This document shows, in pieces, positions 26,941 to 36,174 of a DNA stretch of 64,000 nt. Where the stretch lies: NCBI GenBank assembly GCA_913056255.1, contig CAJXLN010000004.1, positions 1 through 64,000 on the forward strand. Reading direction: 5' to 3'. Every line of letters begins with the position of its first letter. Positions within the stretch are counted from its first letter, which is position 1. The notes beneath the pieces are model-generated. The model was given only the letters and a program-made list of their open reading frames with translations. It was not told the origin of the DNA and searched no databases. Made by a program: the position numbers and the translations under genes. This DNA is from an uncultured Thermotogae bacterium (GTDB lineage: Bacteria; Thermotogota; Thermotogae; Mesoaciditogales; Mesoaciditogaceae).

Positions 26941-28194
26941 ATGATGGAGAATTATCAAAAGATACATGCACGGAGGATTTCCATAATTGAAGGAACTTTT
27001 GCCACGGTTTGGGGACAGTTCACCGGTGGATTTGGCGGGAACTCTTATCTGACCGGTTTTTTTCTATGGCTTGGTGCTTCCCCTTTCATGATGTCTGTTT
27101 ATGGCTCCGTTTTCGCTCTGGCAAGTCTGCTTCAGCCTTTTAGTTTGGCCTTAGCACGCAGATTCACGAGTAAGAAAAAACTCGTTCAAGTTCTTGTATG
27201 GGCATCAAGACCAACATTTTTTACTTTGATTTTCACAGCTTTCATAAAATCGGGTTTGAGAGTGTGGGTAGCGATCCTTATTCTTTTTTTCATTGGACTT
27301 ATGACATCCACAGCCGGCGCACCCTGGCAAAGTTGGATGAGCGAGATCGTGGATATGAGAACACGTGGTAAATACTTCGGCATGCGCAACTTCATAACAG
27401 GGGCAGTAGCAGTACCTTCAGCTTTACTCGCCGGATATATACTCGATGCCCTTGGCAAGGGCTTCCTTGCCTTTGCCGTTGTTTTCATAATCGGTTCTGT
27501 TTCTGGAGCATTCGATGCTTACATGTTCAAACTTCAAGATGAAGATGTAACTAAAAGAGAGCCCGTGTTCAATTTGCCACTCGTACTTGAAGCGTTGAAA
27601 ATTCCGGGAGATTACAAAAAATTTCTGATCATCTCCGCATTTTGGAATTTTTCTGCTGCGTTGATAGGGCCTTATCCTGTTGTCATGCTCATAGATGATT
27701 TTAAGTATAATTATGCGATGTTGGGTTTCTTAACTGTGATCTTAACGATCTTTTCAGCCTTGTTTCAACCATTATGGGGGAAACTCGGTGATAAACATGG
27801 ATTCTTCAGAATGCTCAAACTCGCCCTTTTACTTCAAACCATGTTAGCTTTCATGTGGTTTATAGCTGTGCCATCCATGTATTATGTTATGCTGCTGTAT
27901 GCTTTAATCGGTACGATCGTCATGGCTGGTACTCTCCCAATGACTTTCAACACCCTTATGGGTATAGTACCAACATTTGGCAAAACTGAAGCCTTTTCCG
28001 CCTTCACAAGTATAACAAGTGCCTCGACATTCCTGGGAAATATTTGCTCTGGGTTGATTGTGACTATGCTTTCGCAAGTGAACTTCGTAATGTGGATTTG
28101 GGATGTGAATGCCTACAGAGTGATCTTCATCATCACTTTTATCGCCAGACTTCTCGTTGTTTCTTACATGTTTCATTTGAGTATAAGAGAATGA
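26941..28194 (+). CDS. Major facilitator superfamily transporter
   Basis: This protein of about 417 residues has roughly 12 hydrophobic segments. A basic loop between the second and third helices (ARRFTSKKKLVQ) fits the MFS pattern. A later loop has WQSWMSEIVDMRTRGKYFGMRN, as in a broad family of uncharacterised bacterial MFS proteins. The substrate is not predictable. ATG 26941 or 26944 is the likely start, with no ribosome site. A GGAGG at about 26971 lies in the coding region without a normal start codon after it. It is transcribed alone. Confidence 0.8.
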   Translation: MMENYQKIHARRISIIEGTFATVWGQFTGGFGGNSYLTGFFLWLGASPFMMSVYGSVFALASLLQPFSLALARRFTSKKKLVQVLVWASRPTFFTLIFTAFIKSGLRVWVAILILFFIGLMTSTAGAPWQSWMSEIVDMRTRGKYFGMRNFITGAVAVPSALLAGYILDALGKGFLAFAVVFIIGSVSGAFDAYMFKLQDEDVTKREPVFNLPLVLEALKIPGDYKKFLIISAFWNFSAALIGPYPVVMLIDDFKYNYAMLGFLTVILTIFSALFQPLWGKLGDKHGFFRMLKLALLLQTMLAFMWFIAVPSMYYVMLLYALIGTIVMAGTLPMTFNTLMGIVPTFGKTEAFSAFTSITSASTFLGNICSGLIVTMLSQVNFVMWIWDVNAYRVIFIITFIARLLVVSYMFHLSIRE

Positions 28195-28240
28195 TTGAAA
28201 TGATTCGAAGCGTGTATAGGGAGCAATATAATTTAGGAAA

Positions 28241-28381
28241 ATGAGCTTCACAAGAGATTATAAACTTATCCCTAAACAAAAAGAAGAAAGAGCCATATTT
28301 GAAAAAATCCGCGAAGTACCCTTCTGTGAGGAGAACGCAGTCAATTTGATCGTGGAGCAAACCAACGTTAGCCGGTCTTGA
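28241..28381 (+). CDS. Possible 46-residue protein, unknown
   Basis: An ATG with AGGAAA just upstream opens a 46-codon frame rich in charged residues (for example KQKEERAIFEKIREV). No family is recognised. Bases 28265-28281 inside it match the left terminus of the 436-bp MITE at 16 of 17 positions (CTTATCC-TAAACAAAA). The frame could therefore be a real small gene, a decayed insertion remnant, or chance. It sits 46 bases after the MFS stop. Confidence 0.3.
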   Translation: MSFTRDYKLIPKQKEERAIFEKIREVPFCEENAVNLIVEQTNVSRS

Positions 28382-28431
28382 CACTTCCAAACTTCTTCCG
28401 TGAACATTTGTAATCAGAAATTAATTGATAT

Positions 28432-28487
28432 TTGATCGAAAATAAATGTAAAGGGTATAATATCTATATAGATATATCTATATAGAT
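28432..28487 (+). promoter_or_regulatory. padR promoter with twin palindromic operator
   Basis: TTGATC (28432-28437), an 18-base spacer and TATAAT (28456-28461) form the promoter. Directly after it two identical 12-base palindromes ATCTATATAGAT (28462-28473 and 28476-28487) are separated by AT, covering the transcription start. A strong AGGAGG follows before the ATG. This fits autorepression by the PadR protein encoded next, as known for other PadR regulators. Confidence 0.75.
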
Positions 28488-28502
28488 AGTAGGAGGCTAG
28501 AT

Positions 28503-28970
28503 ATGAGGACTTCTTATCCGATGTTGAAGATGATGCTTTTAAATTTTCTTTCAAAACACGATGAAGTGACGGGATACGATTTTTTGAAATATGCCAAGGA
28601 GAAAGGCATGCCGGCATCGCCAGGAACGGTTTATCCACAACTGAGCGATCTCTTAGATAAAAAGATGATAGAGCAAAGGATCGTCGGAAGGAAGAAGATG
28701 TACAGTTTAACCCCTGAAGGAAAATATTTCGTAAAGGAACTGAGAAAGAATACCGATGCCTTGAAGTTGATGATGCGTAAAATCGGGATCGTCATGAGGG
28801 AAAAAAATCCTTCGATGCCACATGATGTAAAGAGAGTTGTGAAGAACTTGCTTTACGTACTTCACGATCTCTCGAGTAAAGATTTCAAAAACAAACCGAG
28901 TTTAAAAAAGAGTCTGAAGTTGATAGTCGAAGCTGAAGAAATTTTAAGGAGGTTTTCAAATGGAGAATAA
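28503..28970 (+). CDS. PadR-family regulator of the ABC exporter operon
   Basis: The 155-residue winged-helix protein has GYDFLKYAKEKGMPASPGTVYPQLSDL, the PadR DNA-binding core, then a wing (GRKKMYSLTPEGKYFV) and a C-terminal helical dimerisation region. It is the first gene of an operon with an ABC ATPase and permease, overlapping the ATPase start by 11 bases. By analogy with LmrR-type systems it probably represses its own operon until a drug-like ligand binds. The twin palindrome upstream is its likely site. Confidence 0.88.
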   Translation: MRTSYPMLKMMLLNFLSKHDEVTGYDFLKYAKEKGMPASPGTVYPQLSDLLDKKMIEQRIVGRKKMYSLTPEGKYFVKELRKNTDALKLMMRKIGIVMREKNPSMPHDVKRVVKNLLYVLHDLSSKDFKNKPSLKKSLKLIVEAEEILRRFSNGE

Positions 28971-29907
28971 AAAAGCCATACTTGTAAGGAATCTCAAGAA
29001 ATACTTCAAAAAAGTCAAAGCCGTTGATGATGTTTCGTTCGAGGTGAAGTATGGAGAATTGTTCGCACTGTTAGGTCAAAATGGTGCCGGAAAGTCTACA
29101 ACTATAAGAATTTTAACCAATCTCGCAGTGCCGACAAGCGGTTACGTAGAGGTAGCAGGTTACAATGTTTTAAAGGATCCCGCAAATGTGAGAAGGAACA
29201 TAGGACTTGTGGCAGAGAAGATCATACTTTACGATAACCTAACGGCCGTGGAAAACATAAAGTTCTTTTCGAGACTTTATGGAATGAAAGATTCCCTCAT
29301 AAAGGATAGAACTGAAAAACTTCTGAAACTTTTAGATATCTGGAATTTCAAAGATATGCTGGTATCTAAGATGAGCACCGGCATGAAGCAGAAAATAAAT
29401 CTTGCAAGGGCACTTGTACCAGATCCACCAATAATATTTCTTGATGAACCAACCTTAGGGCTCGATCCGGTTTCAACCAAACATATAAGGGATTTCATAA
29501 TTGGTTTGAGAAAAGAAGGAAGGACGATCGTTTACACAACACACGTACTTCACGATGTTGAACTCATGAACGTTGATGAAGTCGCAATAATGCGAAAAGG
29601 TAAGATTATGGCGATAGGCACTTTGAACGAGATAAAGAAACATTTCAAAAAGGCGGAGATCGTTGAAATTGAGACAGACAGAAGGCTTCTCGCAAATGAG
29701 GTAAAGGGAAAGATCGTTGAACAAGAAGACGGATACATGAAAATCGAGGTTGAGGATCTGGATCAATTCATGAAGGACATTACAAAACTAAACGTTCGGA
29801 TAAGAAGTTTCAAAACACTTGAACCTTCTCTTGAAGATGTGTACATTGAGATATCGGAAGGGAATAGTCCTGAAGAACAAAGTAAAACTGTAAGTGCTAA
29901 GGAGTGA
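28960..29907 (+). CDS. ABC transporter ATP-binding protein
   Basis: The 315-residue ATPase has GQNGAGKST (Walker A, about residues 38-46), the signature MSTGMKQKINLARAL, the Walker B IIFLDEPTLGLDP and the H-loop TTHV. It resembles the DrrA/CcmA-type ATPases that pair with ABC-2 permeases. The C-terminal roughly 70 residues form a small regulatory domain. AGGAGG precedes its ATG. With the next gene it should form an exporter of a hydrophobic compound or antibiotic; the substrate is unknown. Confidence 0.93.
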   Translation: MENKKAILVRNLKKYFKKVKAVDDVSFEVKYGELFALLGQNGAGKSTTIRILTNLAVPTSGYVEVAGYNVLKDPANVRRNIGLVAEKIILYDNLTAVENIKFFSRLYGMKDSLIKDRTEKLLKLLDIWNFKDMLVSKMSTGMKQKINLARALVPDPPIIFLDEPTLGLDPVSTKHIRDFIIGLRKEGRTIVYTTHVLHDVELMNVDEVAIMRKGKIMAIGTLNEIKKHFKKAEIVEIETDRRLLANEVKGKIVEQEDGYMKIEVEDLDQFMKDITKLNVRIRSFKTLEPSLEDVYIEISEGNSPEEQSKTVSAKE

Positions 29908-29912
29908 TGTAT

Positions 29913-31004
29913 ATGAGAACATTGGATATTGCGTGGAAGGACTTGAAAACATTTTTAAGGGGAAAGACAAGGGTTATTTTTTCAGTTCTAATGCCAATCA
30001 TAATGATGATTATGCTGGGATTTATATTTCCGAAAACAGGAGGTTCTTACTCTGGTAATATAGGGATATACTCACAGGACCTTATTTTTAACGCGAAGGT
30101 TGAGAAATCAGTTTCGAGTACAAGCGAAAACAAGATGATCTTTTACGATTCACGTCAGGATCTCATTAACGCACTTGCAAGTGGAAAGTTAATAGTCGGG
30201 GCAATAATCCCAAAGGATTTTTCTTTGGCCGTGGCGCTTAAACGTCCTGTAACGATGGATATCATACCAAACCCAGCCAATCCTCAAGCTGGTATAATGA
30301 TGTCTCAAGAGCTTGTGAGTATGTTGGGTCAGCAAGATGCCAAAAATGTTAAACGGAATGTGCAATCAAAACTCATCAATGCTGATGGAACACACTTTAA
30401 TTATTACGACTTCACAGTTCCAGGCCTTATGGCCATGATAGCGATAATGAGCGCCATGACAGGTCTTGCCTCTGCAATAACTAGAGAAAGAGAACTCGGT
30501 ACCTTAGATGGTATCATGGTTACTCCGGTAAGGCGTGGCAGTGTTGTTGTAGGAAAGGTACTTGCGCAAAGTATAAGAGGATTCGTAACGGCCATGATAA
30601 TTCTCGTCGTTTCATGGCTTTTCTTTGGAGTGCATTTTTCCGGCACATCTTTGTTGTGGACGATCTTCTTGCTTTTACTCGGAACATCCAGTTTTATAGG
30701 AATTGGGGTTATGATCACGTCTGCAATGAAAGAGCAAGAAACAGCTATGATATCGATGACAACTTTGACCTTTCCAATGATGTTTTTCTCTGGTGTGTTT
30801 TTCCCAGTTCAGCAGATGCCAAAGATCTTACAGTACATATCGTATATTTTCCCACTCACTTACGCGGCTGATGCTTTGAGAAATGTCATAACTTTGAATG
30901 TTGGATGGAGTTTTATATGGGTTGATGTTGTGGTACTCGTTGGATATGCGATCGTCTCTTCTGCAGCTGCGGCTCTCACATTCCAGAGATTAACATATGA
31001 TTAA
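29913..31004 (+). CDS. ABC-2 type permease
   Basis: The 363-residue membrane protein has one N-terminal helix (RVIFSVLMPIIMMIMLGFIF), a large extracytoplasmic loop, then five C-terminal helices. This is the DrrB/YhgE-like ABC-2 layout. ITRERELGTLDGIMVTPVRR is the conserved cytoplasmic coupling segment. AAGGAG at 29899-29904 gives ATG 29913 the best spacing; GTG 29904 and ATG 29907 are alternatives overlapping the ATPase stop. It is the last gene of the operon. Confidence 0.9.
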   Translation: MRTLDIAWKDLKTFLRGKTRVIFSVLMPIIMMIMLGFIFPKTGGSYSGNIGIYSQDLIFNAKVEKSVSSTSENKMIFYDSRQDLINALASGKLIVGAIIPKDFSLAVALKRPVTMDIIPNPANPQAGIMMSQELVSMLGQQDAKNVKRNVQSKLINADGTHFNYYDFTVPGLMAMIAIMSAMTGLASAITRERELGTLDGIMVTPVRRGSVVVGKVLAQSIRGFVTAMIILVVSWLFFGVHFSGTSLLWTIFLLLLGTSSFIGIGVMITSAMKEQETAMISMTTLTFPMMFFSGVFFPVQQMPKILQYISYIFPLTYAADALRNVITLNVGWSFIWVDVVVLVGYAIVSSAAAALTFQRLTYD

Positions 31005-31025
31005 AATATAATTCATAATCACCTC

Positions 31026-31053
31026 TTGCTTTTTTACTTTTTTGTGGTATAAT
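31026..31053 (+). promoter_or_regulatory. Cold-shock gene promoter
   Basis: TTGCTT (31026-31031), a 16-base spacer and TATAAT (31048-31053) preceded by TGG (extended -10) lie about 45 bases before the GTG start. The leader is short and carries AAGGAGG at 31085-31091. Confidence 0.6.
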
Positions 31054-31099
31054 GATTTACGGTTCAGATGAACCTTAATTTTTTAAGGAGGTAACGCGT

Positions 31100-31297
31100 G
31101 TGACTGGTACTGTTAAATGGTTCGATGCTAAGAAAGGCTATGGTTTCATAACGATGGAAGATGGAAATGACATTTTTGTTCATTATTCAGCTATCCAATC
31201 CGATGGATACAAGAGTTTAGAGGAAAATCAAGCTGTTGTATTCGATGTAACCGAAGGTTCGAAAGGCAAACAGGCATCGAACGTCAAATTGGCTTGA
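31100..31297 (+). CDS. Cold-shock domain protein
   Basis: This 65-residue protein is a single cold-shock domain with both RNA-binding motifs, KGYGFI (RNP1) and DIFVHY (RNP2). It binds single-stranded nucleic acid and acts as an RNA chaperone. The start is GTG at 31100 with AAGGAGG upstream. It is a single-gene unit with its own promoter and a strong terminator. Confidence 0.96.
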   Translation: MTGTVKWFDAKKGYGFITMEDGNDIFVHYSAIQSDGYKSLEENQAVVFDVTEGSKGKQASNVKLA

Positions 31298-31320
31298 TTT
31301 CTTAATTGAGAAAACAACCA

Positions 31321-31350
31321 AAAAGCCCGAATTAATTCGGGCTTTTTTTT
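31321..31350 (+). terminator. Terminator after the cold-shock gene
   Basis: AAAAGCCCGAATT and AATTCGGGCTTTT form a long perfect stem followed by T (eight in total). With A on the other side it can serve both strands: the cold-shock gene and the convergent pepC gene. A block GTTGACGCACACTTTGAG at about 31362-31379 loosely resembles the ends of the element at 51.3-51.7 kb. Confidence 0.9.
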
Positions 31351-31396
31351 ATGAGTTGAAAAGTTGACGCACACTTTGAGATGTAGATATCTCTTT

Positions 31397-32737
31397 TTAC
31401 CTTACAAAAGCCACAGAGCCCATCGGATCCCAGGGTTTGAGTGCAATGGGTTTTGCCTTCAAAGCTTCCTTCATTTCTGGAGATAGATGTTTTTTGTCCA
31501 AAACGATCTCATACACGTATTCGTCAAACCACGAATTACTCATCGTGAAGTACCCCTTATCTCCTATTTGATCTCCCCAGCTGTTCTCGACCTTCCATTT
31601 CAAAGGCTTTCCGTTTTCGTCGATATCGACGCCAGTGAAAACCATTGCATGGTTTGCCGAACTATTTCCGTAATCGAGTCTTTGAGCTTTGGAAAATGTA
31701 AAATGCGTACTGTAAAGATTTTCAAAATCATACACCTGTGTATCGAGTGCCCCTTTTACACGTTCCATCATCTTACTAACATCAGATGTAAACCAAACGA
31801 GTTCATTTTCTAAAATGGCTTTTTTTGCCAGATCTTTGAAATTTTTCATGTCAAGGTTGAGATATAAAATACCTTTTCCACCAATAACATTACCAAGATA
31901 CTGAACCGTGTAGGTTTTCATGAATTCCTTATCCGACGTTGGACAATTTATCACGCTTACCATATTTTCAAGTTTAATATCACAGAATTCTTTGTAAAAT
32001 TCAACGGGAGTTATTCCATCTATTCTATGGAAATTACCATCTTTATCCTTGTACTCGTAGTCAAACTTTTCAGGAGGCAATCCAATATTTATCGCGAGCA
32101 TTCTGTAAATCTCATTCAGCATTTCAACTTTTTTCTTTTGAATTTCCTTGGAACTTTTATTTTCGTTGATGAGTTCTCTAAGTACCATGGCATCTTCTCG
32201 GAGTTTTGTCTCGAGCAATCTGTTCATCGTTGCGGATTCACTCGTCTGAAAACTTTCATCCATCAAATCTTTGGGAAGAACGCCGTACTTTTCCACAAGA
32301 TCGGCAAACATTCCCCATTGGCCACCATCTTCAACGGGCTTCGATAGTAGCCACATTACAAGACGTCCGTGAAGATCTTCTTTTGCCGTTTCTATAATAC
32401 TTTCGAGAAAATAATTCGCTTTTTCAAGTTTATCCCAAAACATCTGGTAGCTTTGGGAAAGTTCGAAAGACTCAAGGTTGAGTTTATCTGCTATACTTTC
32501 TCTCAACACGTTCAGGCCGGCAAACATCCAGCATCTTCCACTTTTCTTTTGATTCGTTATTCCCCTTGTCTTTATTTCGTTGGAAAAGGTTCTGTTAATA
32601 CTCTGAGCGTAGTGACTTCTGTTCAAAGCGACAGAAGTTAAGGCTCCATTTGATGCCGCATTCATCGCAACGATATTCTTGTCCGAGGATTCGAAATTCC
32701 TTCTGAAATCCTCGATACTTTCCAAATTCAACTTCAA
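31397..32737 (-). CDS. pepC: Aminopeptidase C / bleomycin hydrolase
   Basis: This 446-residue papain-fold (C1B) peptidase has the catalytic cysteine in SGRCWMFAG, the histidine in NHAMVFTGVD and the asparagine in VENSWGD, the full triad. Family members are cytosolic hexamers that trim peptides from the N terminus. I place the start at TTG 32737 because GGAGG lies eight bases upstream, which removes 24 unlikely residues including two cysteines. It shares the bidirectional terminator with the cold-shock gene. Confidence 0.92.
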   Translation of the reverse strand: MKLNLESIEDFRRNFESSDKNIVAMNAASNGALTSVALNRSHYAQSINRTFSNEIKTRGITNQKKSGRCWMFAGLNVLRESIADKLNLESFELSQSYQMFWDKLEKANYFLESIIETAKEDLHGRLVMWLLSKPVEDGGQWGMFADLVEKYGVLPKDLMDESFQTSESATMNRLLETKLREDAMVLRELINENKSSKEIQKKKVEMLNEIYRMLAINIGLPPEKFDYEYKDKDGNFHRIDGITPVEFYKEFCDIKLENMVSVINCPTSDKEFMKTYTVQYLGNVIGGKGILYLNLDMKNFKDLAKKAILENELVWFTSDVSKMMERVKGALDTQVYDFENLYSTHFTFSKAQRLDYGNSSANHAMVFTGVDIDENGKPLKWKVENSWGDQIGDKGYFTMSNSWFDEYVYEIVLDKKHLSPEMKEALKAKPIALKPWDPMGSVAFVR

Positions 32738-32929
32738 TTCAATTACCTCCCTCTTATTCCATTCACAACATTTAAAATCAGAGTAATTACGTTTTAAAAG
32801 CGGGGCCAACGAGTTAGTTTAGAATTTTCAACGTTACGATCCTATTCTATAAAGTGAAAATTCTAAGCGAACAGCAGATCCGTGTAAAATGATACAGTTT
32901 TAACTCTAAGATTTGACATGTTGAAAAGA

Positions 32930-33934
32930 TCAACCCATCCCTGCATTTCGATACAACGATTCGATCTTTTCAGCCATTTTTACAAACACTTTAACGAGTT
33001 TAGGATCGAATTGAGTGCCTGAATTTTTCACAATTTCATCCATAGCATCGACAACAAGCTTTGCTTTTTTGTAAGGCCTCTTACTGACAATTGCATCAAA
33101 AGAGTCAGCTATGGTGACTATTCGGGCTTCCATAGGGATGTTTTCACCCTTAAGCCCTTTAGGATAGCCACTTCCATCGTATTTCTCGTGATGATAAAGA
33201 GCAATTTTTTGCGCATGCTTTAATATCTCGACTTTACTTTCAAGTACACGTGCACCTATTTCGGTATGAGTTTTCATGATCTTCCACTCGTCATCATCCA
33301 GGGGCCCATTTTTGAAGAGTATTGCATCTGGAATTCCGATCTTTCCTATATCGTGAAGAGGAGCCGTGAGACGCATTTCCATAGTCTCTTGAGGTGACAT
33401 GCCCAATTCCTCAGCGAACATCTCGGAAATTTTTCCCACTCTTTGAGTGTGATCAGCCGTTTCATTGTCTCGAATGCTGGCAATATCTCCTAATTTTTCT
33501 AAGAGCTCAAAGGATAATATCTCGTTCTCTCTCATTATTTTGATCATGTTGCTTACCCGTTTGTGAAGCTCGTCGAGTCTTCCAGGACTGTAGGTTTTTT
33601 TTATTTTTAACGCGGTTACTAAGGAATACAGAATGGTTTTGAATTCTTCTGGATCTATTGGCATAATCATCACTTCATCCGCTCCGGAGTTCAAAACCTC
33701 TTCTTTGACTCTCTCACTTTTGTAAGAAAGCACTGCGATCAGCAAGGAGCTTTCATTCTTTTTTCGAATCTTTTTGATTTTTTCTAAGTCTTTTTCATCA
33801 TGAATTCCAACTAAGGCAATGTCCACATTGGAAAAGTCTTCCGGAAGTGGAAAGATCTCCGCTCCAGAATCCTTTAAAGATGAAAGCAAGATATTTTCCA
33901 CAAAATCATCATTTAATGAAACGAAAATTTTCAC
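32930..33934 (-). CDS. HD-GYP protein with a degenerate receiver domain
   Basis: The C-terminal half (about 155-330) is an HD-GYP phosphodiesterase domain with DHTQRV, HDIGKIGIPD and HHEKYDGSGYP, expected to hydrolyse cyclic di-GMP. The N-terminal 115 residues have a receiver fold. However, the acceptor aspartate position reads LVGIH and the conserved lysine position reads MIMPID, so normal phosphorylation is unlikely. It lies downstream of the ornithine genes with a 47-base gap and may be read through from them. Bases 32738-32929 upstream of pepC hold no gene. Confidence 0.88.
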   Translation of the reverse strand: MKIFVSLNDDFVENILLSSLKDSGAEIFPLPEDFSNVDIALVGIHDEKDLEKIKKIRKKNESSLLIAVLSYKSERVKEEVLNSGADEVMIMPIDPEEFKTILYSLVTALKIKKTYSPGRLDELHKRVSNMIKIMRENEILSFELLEKLGDIASIRDNETADHTQRVGKISEMFAEELGMSPQETMEMRLTAPLHDIGKIGIPDAILFKNGPLDDDEWKIMKTHTEIGARVLESKVEILKHAQKIALYHHEKYDGSGYPKGLKGENIPMEARIVTIADSFDAIVSKRPYKKAKLVVDAMDEIVKNSGTQFDPKLVKVFVKMAEKIESLYRNAGMG

Positions 33935-33981
33935 TTTTTATCTCCCAAAGGACGGGGCAAATCCCGCCCATACAATAAAAT

Positions 33982-36174
33982 TTACGATTTACGTTTTCTG
34001 AGCTTTCTCACAAGAAAACTTGCGACATCTGCTCCATGAGTACCGCGTCCAAAGCCGGCATCCATTCCGGAACTTTTTGCAAGGTCGTTTGTTATCTGAG
34101 TTCCACCAGCCACTATGATGAATCTATCTCGTACACCTTTCTCGATGGCAAGTTCGTTGAGTTTTTTCATGTTGTGAATGTGTACATCGTTATGAGTGAC
34201 GATCATCGAAGCAAAAATGACATCAGCATTAGTTTCTACAGCCGCATCTATGAGCTTCTCAACCGGTACACTGGTTCCCAAATAAATGTACGATATACCG
34301 TATTTTTCAATGCCACCGTGCTTTATATCAAGAATTTCTCTAAGGCCAACGGAGTGTTCATCGTTTCCAACCGTGCCGGCTACTACGGTTATCGGGTGTT
34401 CTTTGAAAAACTGTGTAATTTCATTGTCCGAAAGCGGTTTCACACGTTCTGGAATCTTCAATTTCGTCTTGTCGATTGCAAAGGGAACCTTCGCCTTTAT
34501 TTCAAGATACGTTCCCTCAGCCGGATGAAGGATCGTCTTGTGTATAACGTTTATATCAGTTAGACCCATGCGCTTAGCTGTTTCTATAGCCGCTGCTTCA
34601 GCAATTTCCTCTTTTTCGGAAAAGGTCATATCTATCTGTATCGTTCCGTCATTTGCCCATTCAACTTCGGGTTTCAAAAGATTTTTCTCTTTCATCTTTT
34701 CAACATCATTCAGGCGAATATTGACGTTATCACTTTCATCAAGTTCATCTATGTACTTGATCTTGGAATGGTCACAAAGTGTGCATCCACCTATGAGATC
34801 ACAGGCTTTTTCCAATCCCTGCGGTAAATTGTTGTATCCGAAATGATGGCAAACCGGCGCCATGTACTCTTTATCCCTTGGAACCACTGTTCCTGCCGCG
34901 ATCTCGCCATTTTTCTTTCGTTTTATTCCATCACCCATACGTTCTGGATAGTATCCATTATCTACAAAGAAACCTTCTTCCACCGCCTCGAAGTAGCCGC
35001 CAACTTCTATTATATCTTCAAGCATCAAAATGGCCCGCATTTTGAGTTCACGAACCTTTTCATTTATCTTTTTTTCATCTAATTTCACGTAATTCTTTAT
35101 TCCGTCCAAACCCACAAGCGCGTGTTTGGCGGTTTCTACCCCACGTATGGAATTTATGTGCCATGGCACGTTTCGCCCTTCATCTGGCGTTATGGTAGAT
35201 TGAATATCAGCAGAGGTCAATCTAGATATGAACGTATCTATCATGTGCATTCGAGTGGCATCTATAAGATCGGATTCTATGTATCGAGTGTTCATCTGTG
35301 CTCTGAATTTGTAGCCTTTGAAAAGTTCACGAACAGCCACAGCGTAAGGTAAGTTTATCCTCATCGTGGGACTTGGAACGGCAGTTGGTGGAACAGTTGA
35401 AAGTGCTATGTTCTCTTTTTTCATTCCCGACTTCACGGAATAAAGTGAATTTATCGCGTGTTGTACCAACAGTTCCGGTATGACCTTCCAAGATATCCTC
35501 GCTGAGGCATTCGCGTTGTGTGCCCCATCTATTTGAAGCATTCCTGCCCACGCCATTATGTGTTTTGCCACTGCGGCATCGACAAAGGATCTCACGGGAT
35601 TTATTCCACGATAAAGCACGTTGTACTGTGGATCTTGATGTGCACCGTTTACACCCTCTTCTGCAAAAAGTACCGCAATTTCGGGACCTGCAACTCCACT
35701 GACGTACGAGTGAAAATTTATAGGTCTTCCTACCTCATCTTCGATCATGTCAAGGGCTTTTCTCGTGGCACGAAGTTGTTTCCTCGTGATCGGTATTCCC
35801 CCGATCCCTTCGGGTGTTCCTTCTATCAATCCATCGATATGGGATTGTCCAAGAGTCCTTATGACCATGATATGATCGGCGCCATGCCAGGCAGCCATTC
35901 TCATTCTACGAATATCATCTTCAAATCTTCCGGATGCTATCTCACTGGTGATCACAACATCTGGTTGTGGATCTATGTTGTCGAAGTAATGCGCCGCTGG
36001 AAGTGGGATCGAATTTTTCAAAGGTTCACTTGCTTGTTCATACGTGTAATCGCCCATCTTGAGATTTTTTTTCTGTTTTCTCCAGGTCCATCCCCTTCGC
36101 CTTGGAACGTAGTGCTCAAGATCCTTCAATATCTCTTCTACGTTCAATTTTTCATTTGGCTTTATTTTCTTCAC
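33982..36174 (-). CDS. oraE: D-ornithine 4,5-aminomutase, large subunit
   Basis: OraE moves the terminal amino group of D-ornithine to give 2,4-diaminopentanoate, using adenosylcobalamin and pyridoxal phosphate. The 730-residue protein has the large PLP-binding barrel and a C-terminal B12 domain with DEHSVG (DxHxxG; the cobalt-ligating histidine is about residue 607), followed by GTS and AGGTQ segments. The length fits the family. Its GTG start overlaps the oraS stop by four bases. It is the last gene of the ornithine cluster. Confidence 0.93.
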   Translation of the reverse strand: MKKIKPNEKLNVEEILKDLEHYVPRRRGWTWRKQKKNLKMGDYTYEQASEPLKNSIPLPAAHYFDNIDPQPDVVITSEIASGRFEDDIRRMRMAAWHGADHIMVIRTLGQSHIDGLIEGTPEGIGGIPITRKQLRATRKALDMIEDEVGRPINFHSYVSGVAGPEIAVLFAEEGVNGAHQDPQYNVLYRGINPVRSFVDAAVAKHIMAWAGMLQIDGAHNANASARISWKVIPELLVQHAINSLYSVKSGMKKENIALSTVPPTAVPSPTMRINLPYAVAVRELFKGYKFRAQMNTRYIESDLIDATRMHMIDTFISRLTSADIQSTITPDEGRNVPWHINSIRGVETAKHALVGLDGIKNYVKLDEKKINEKVRELKMRAILMLEDIIEVGGYFEAVEEGFFVDNGYYPERMGDGIKRKKNGEIAAGTVVPRDKEYMAPVCHHFGYNNLPQGLEKACDLIGGCTLCDHSKIKYIDELDESDNVNIRLNDVEKMKEKNLLKPEVEWANDGTIQIDMTFSEKEEIAEAAAIETAKRMGLTDINVIHKTILHPAEGTYLEIKAKVPFAIDKTKLKIPERVKPLSDNEITQFFKEHPITVVAGTVGNDEHSVGLREILDIKHGGIEKYGISYIYLGTSVPVEKLIDAAVETNADVIFASMIVTHNDVHIHNMKKLNELAIEKGVRDRFIIVAGGTQITNDLAKSSGMDAGFGRGTHGADVASFLVRKLRKRKS

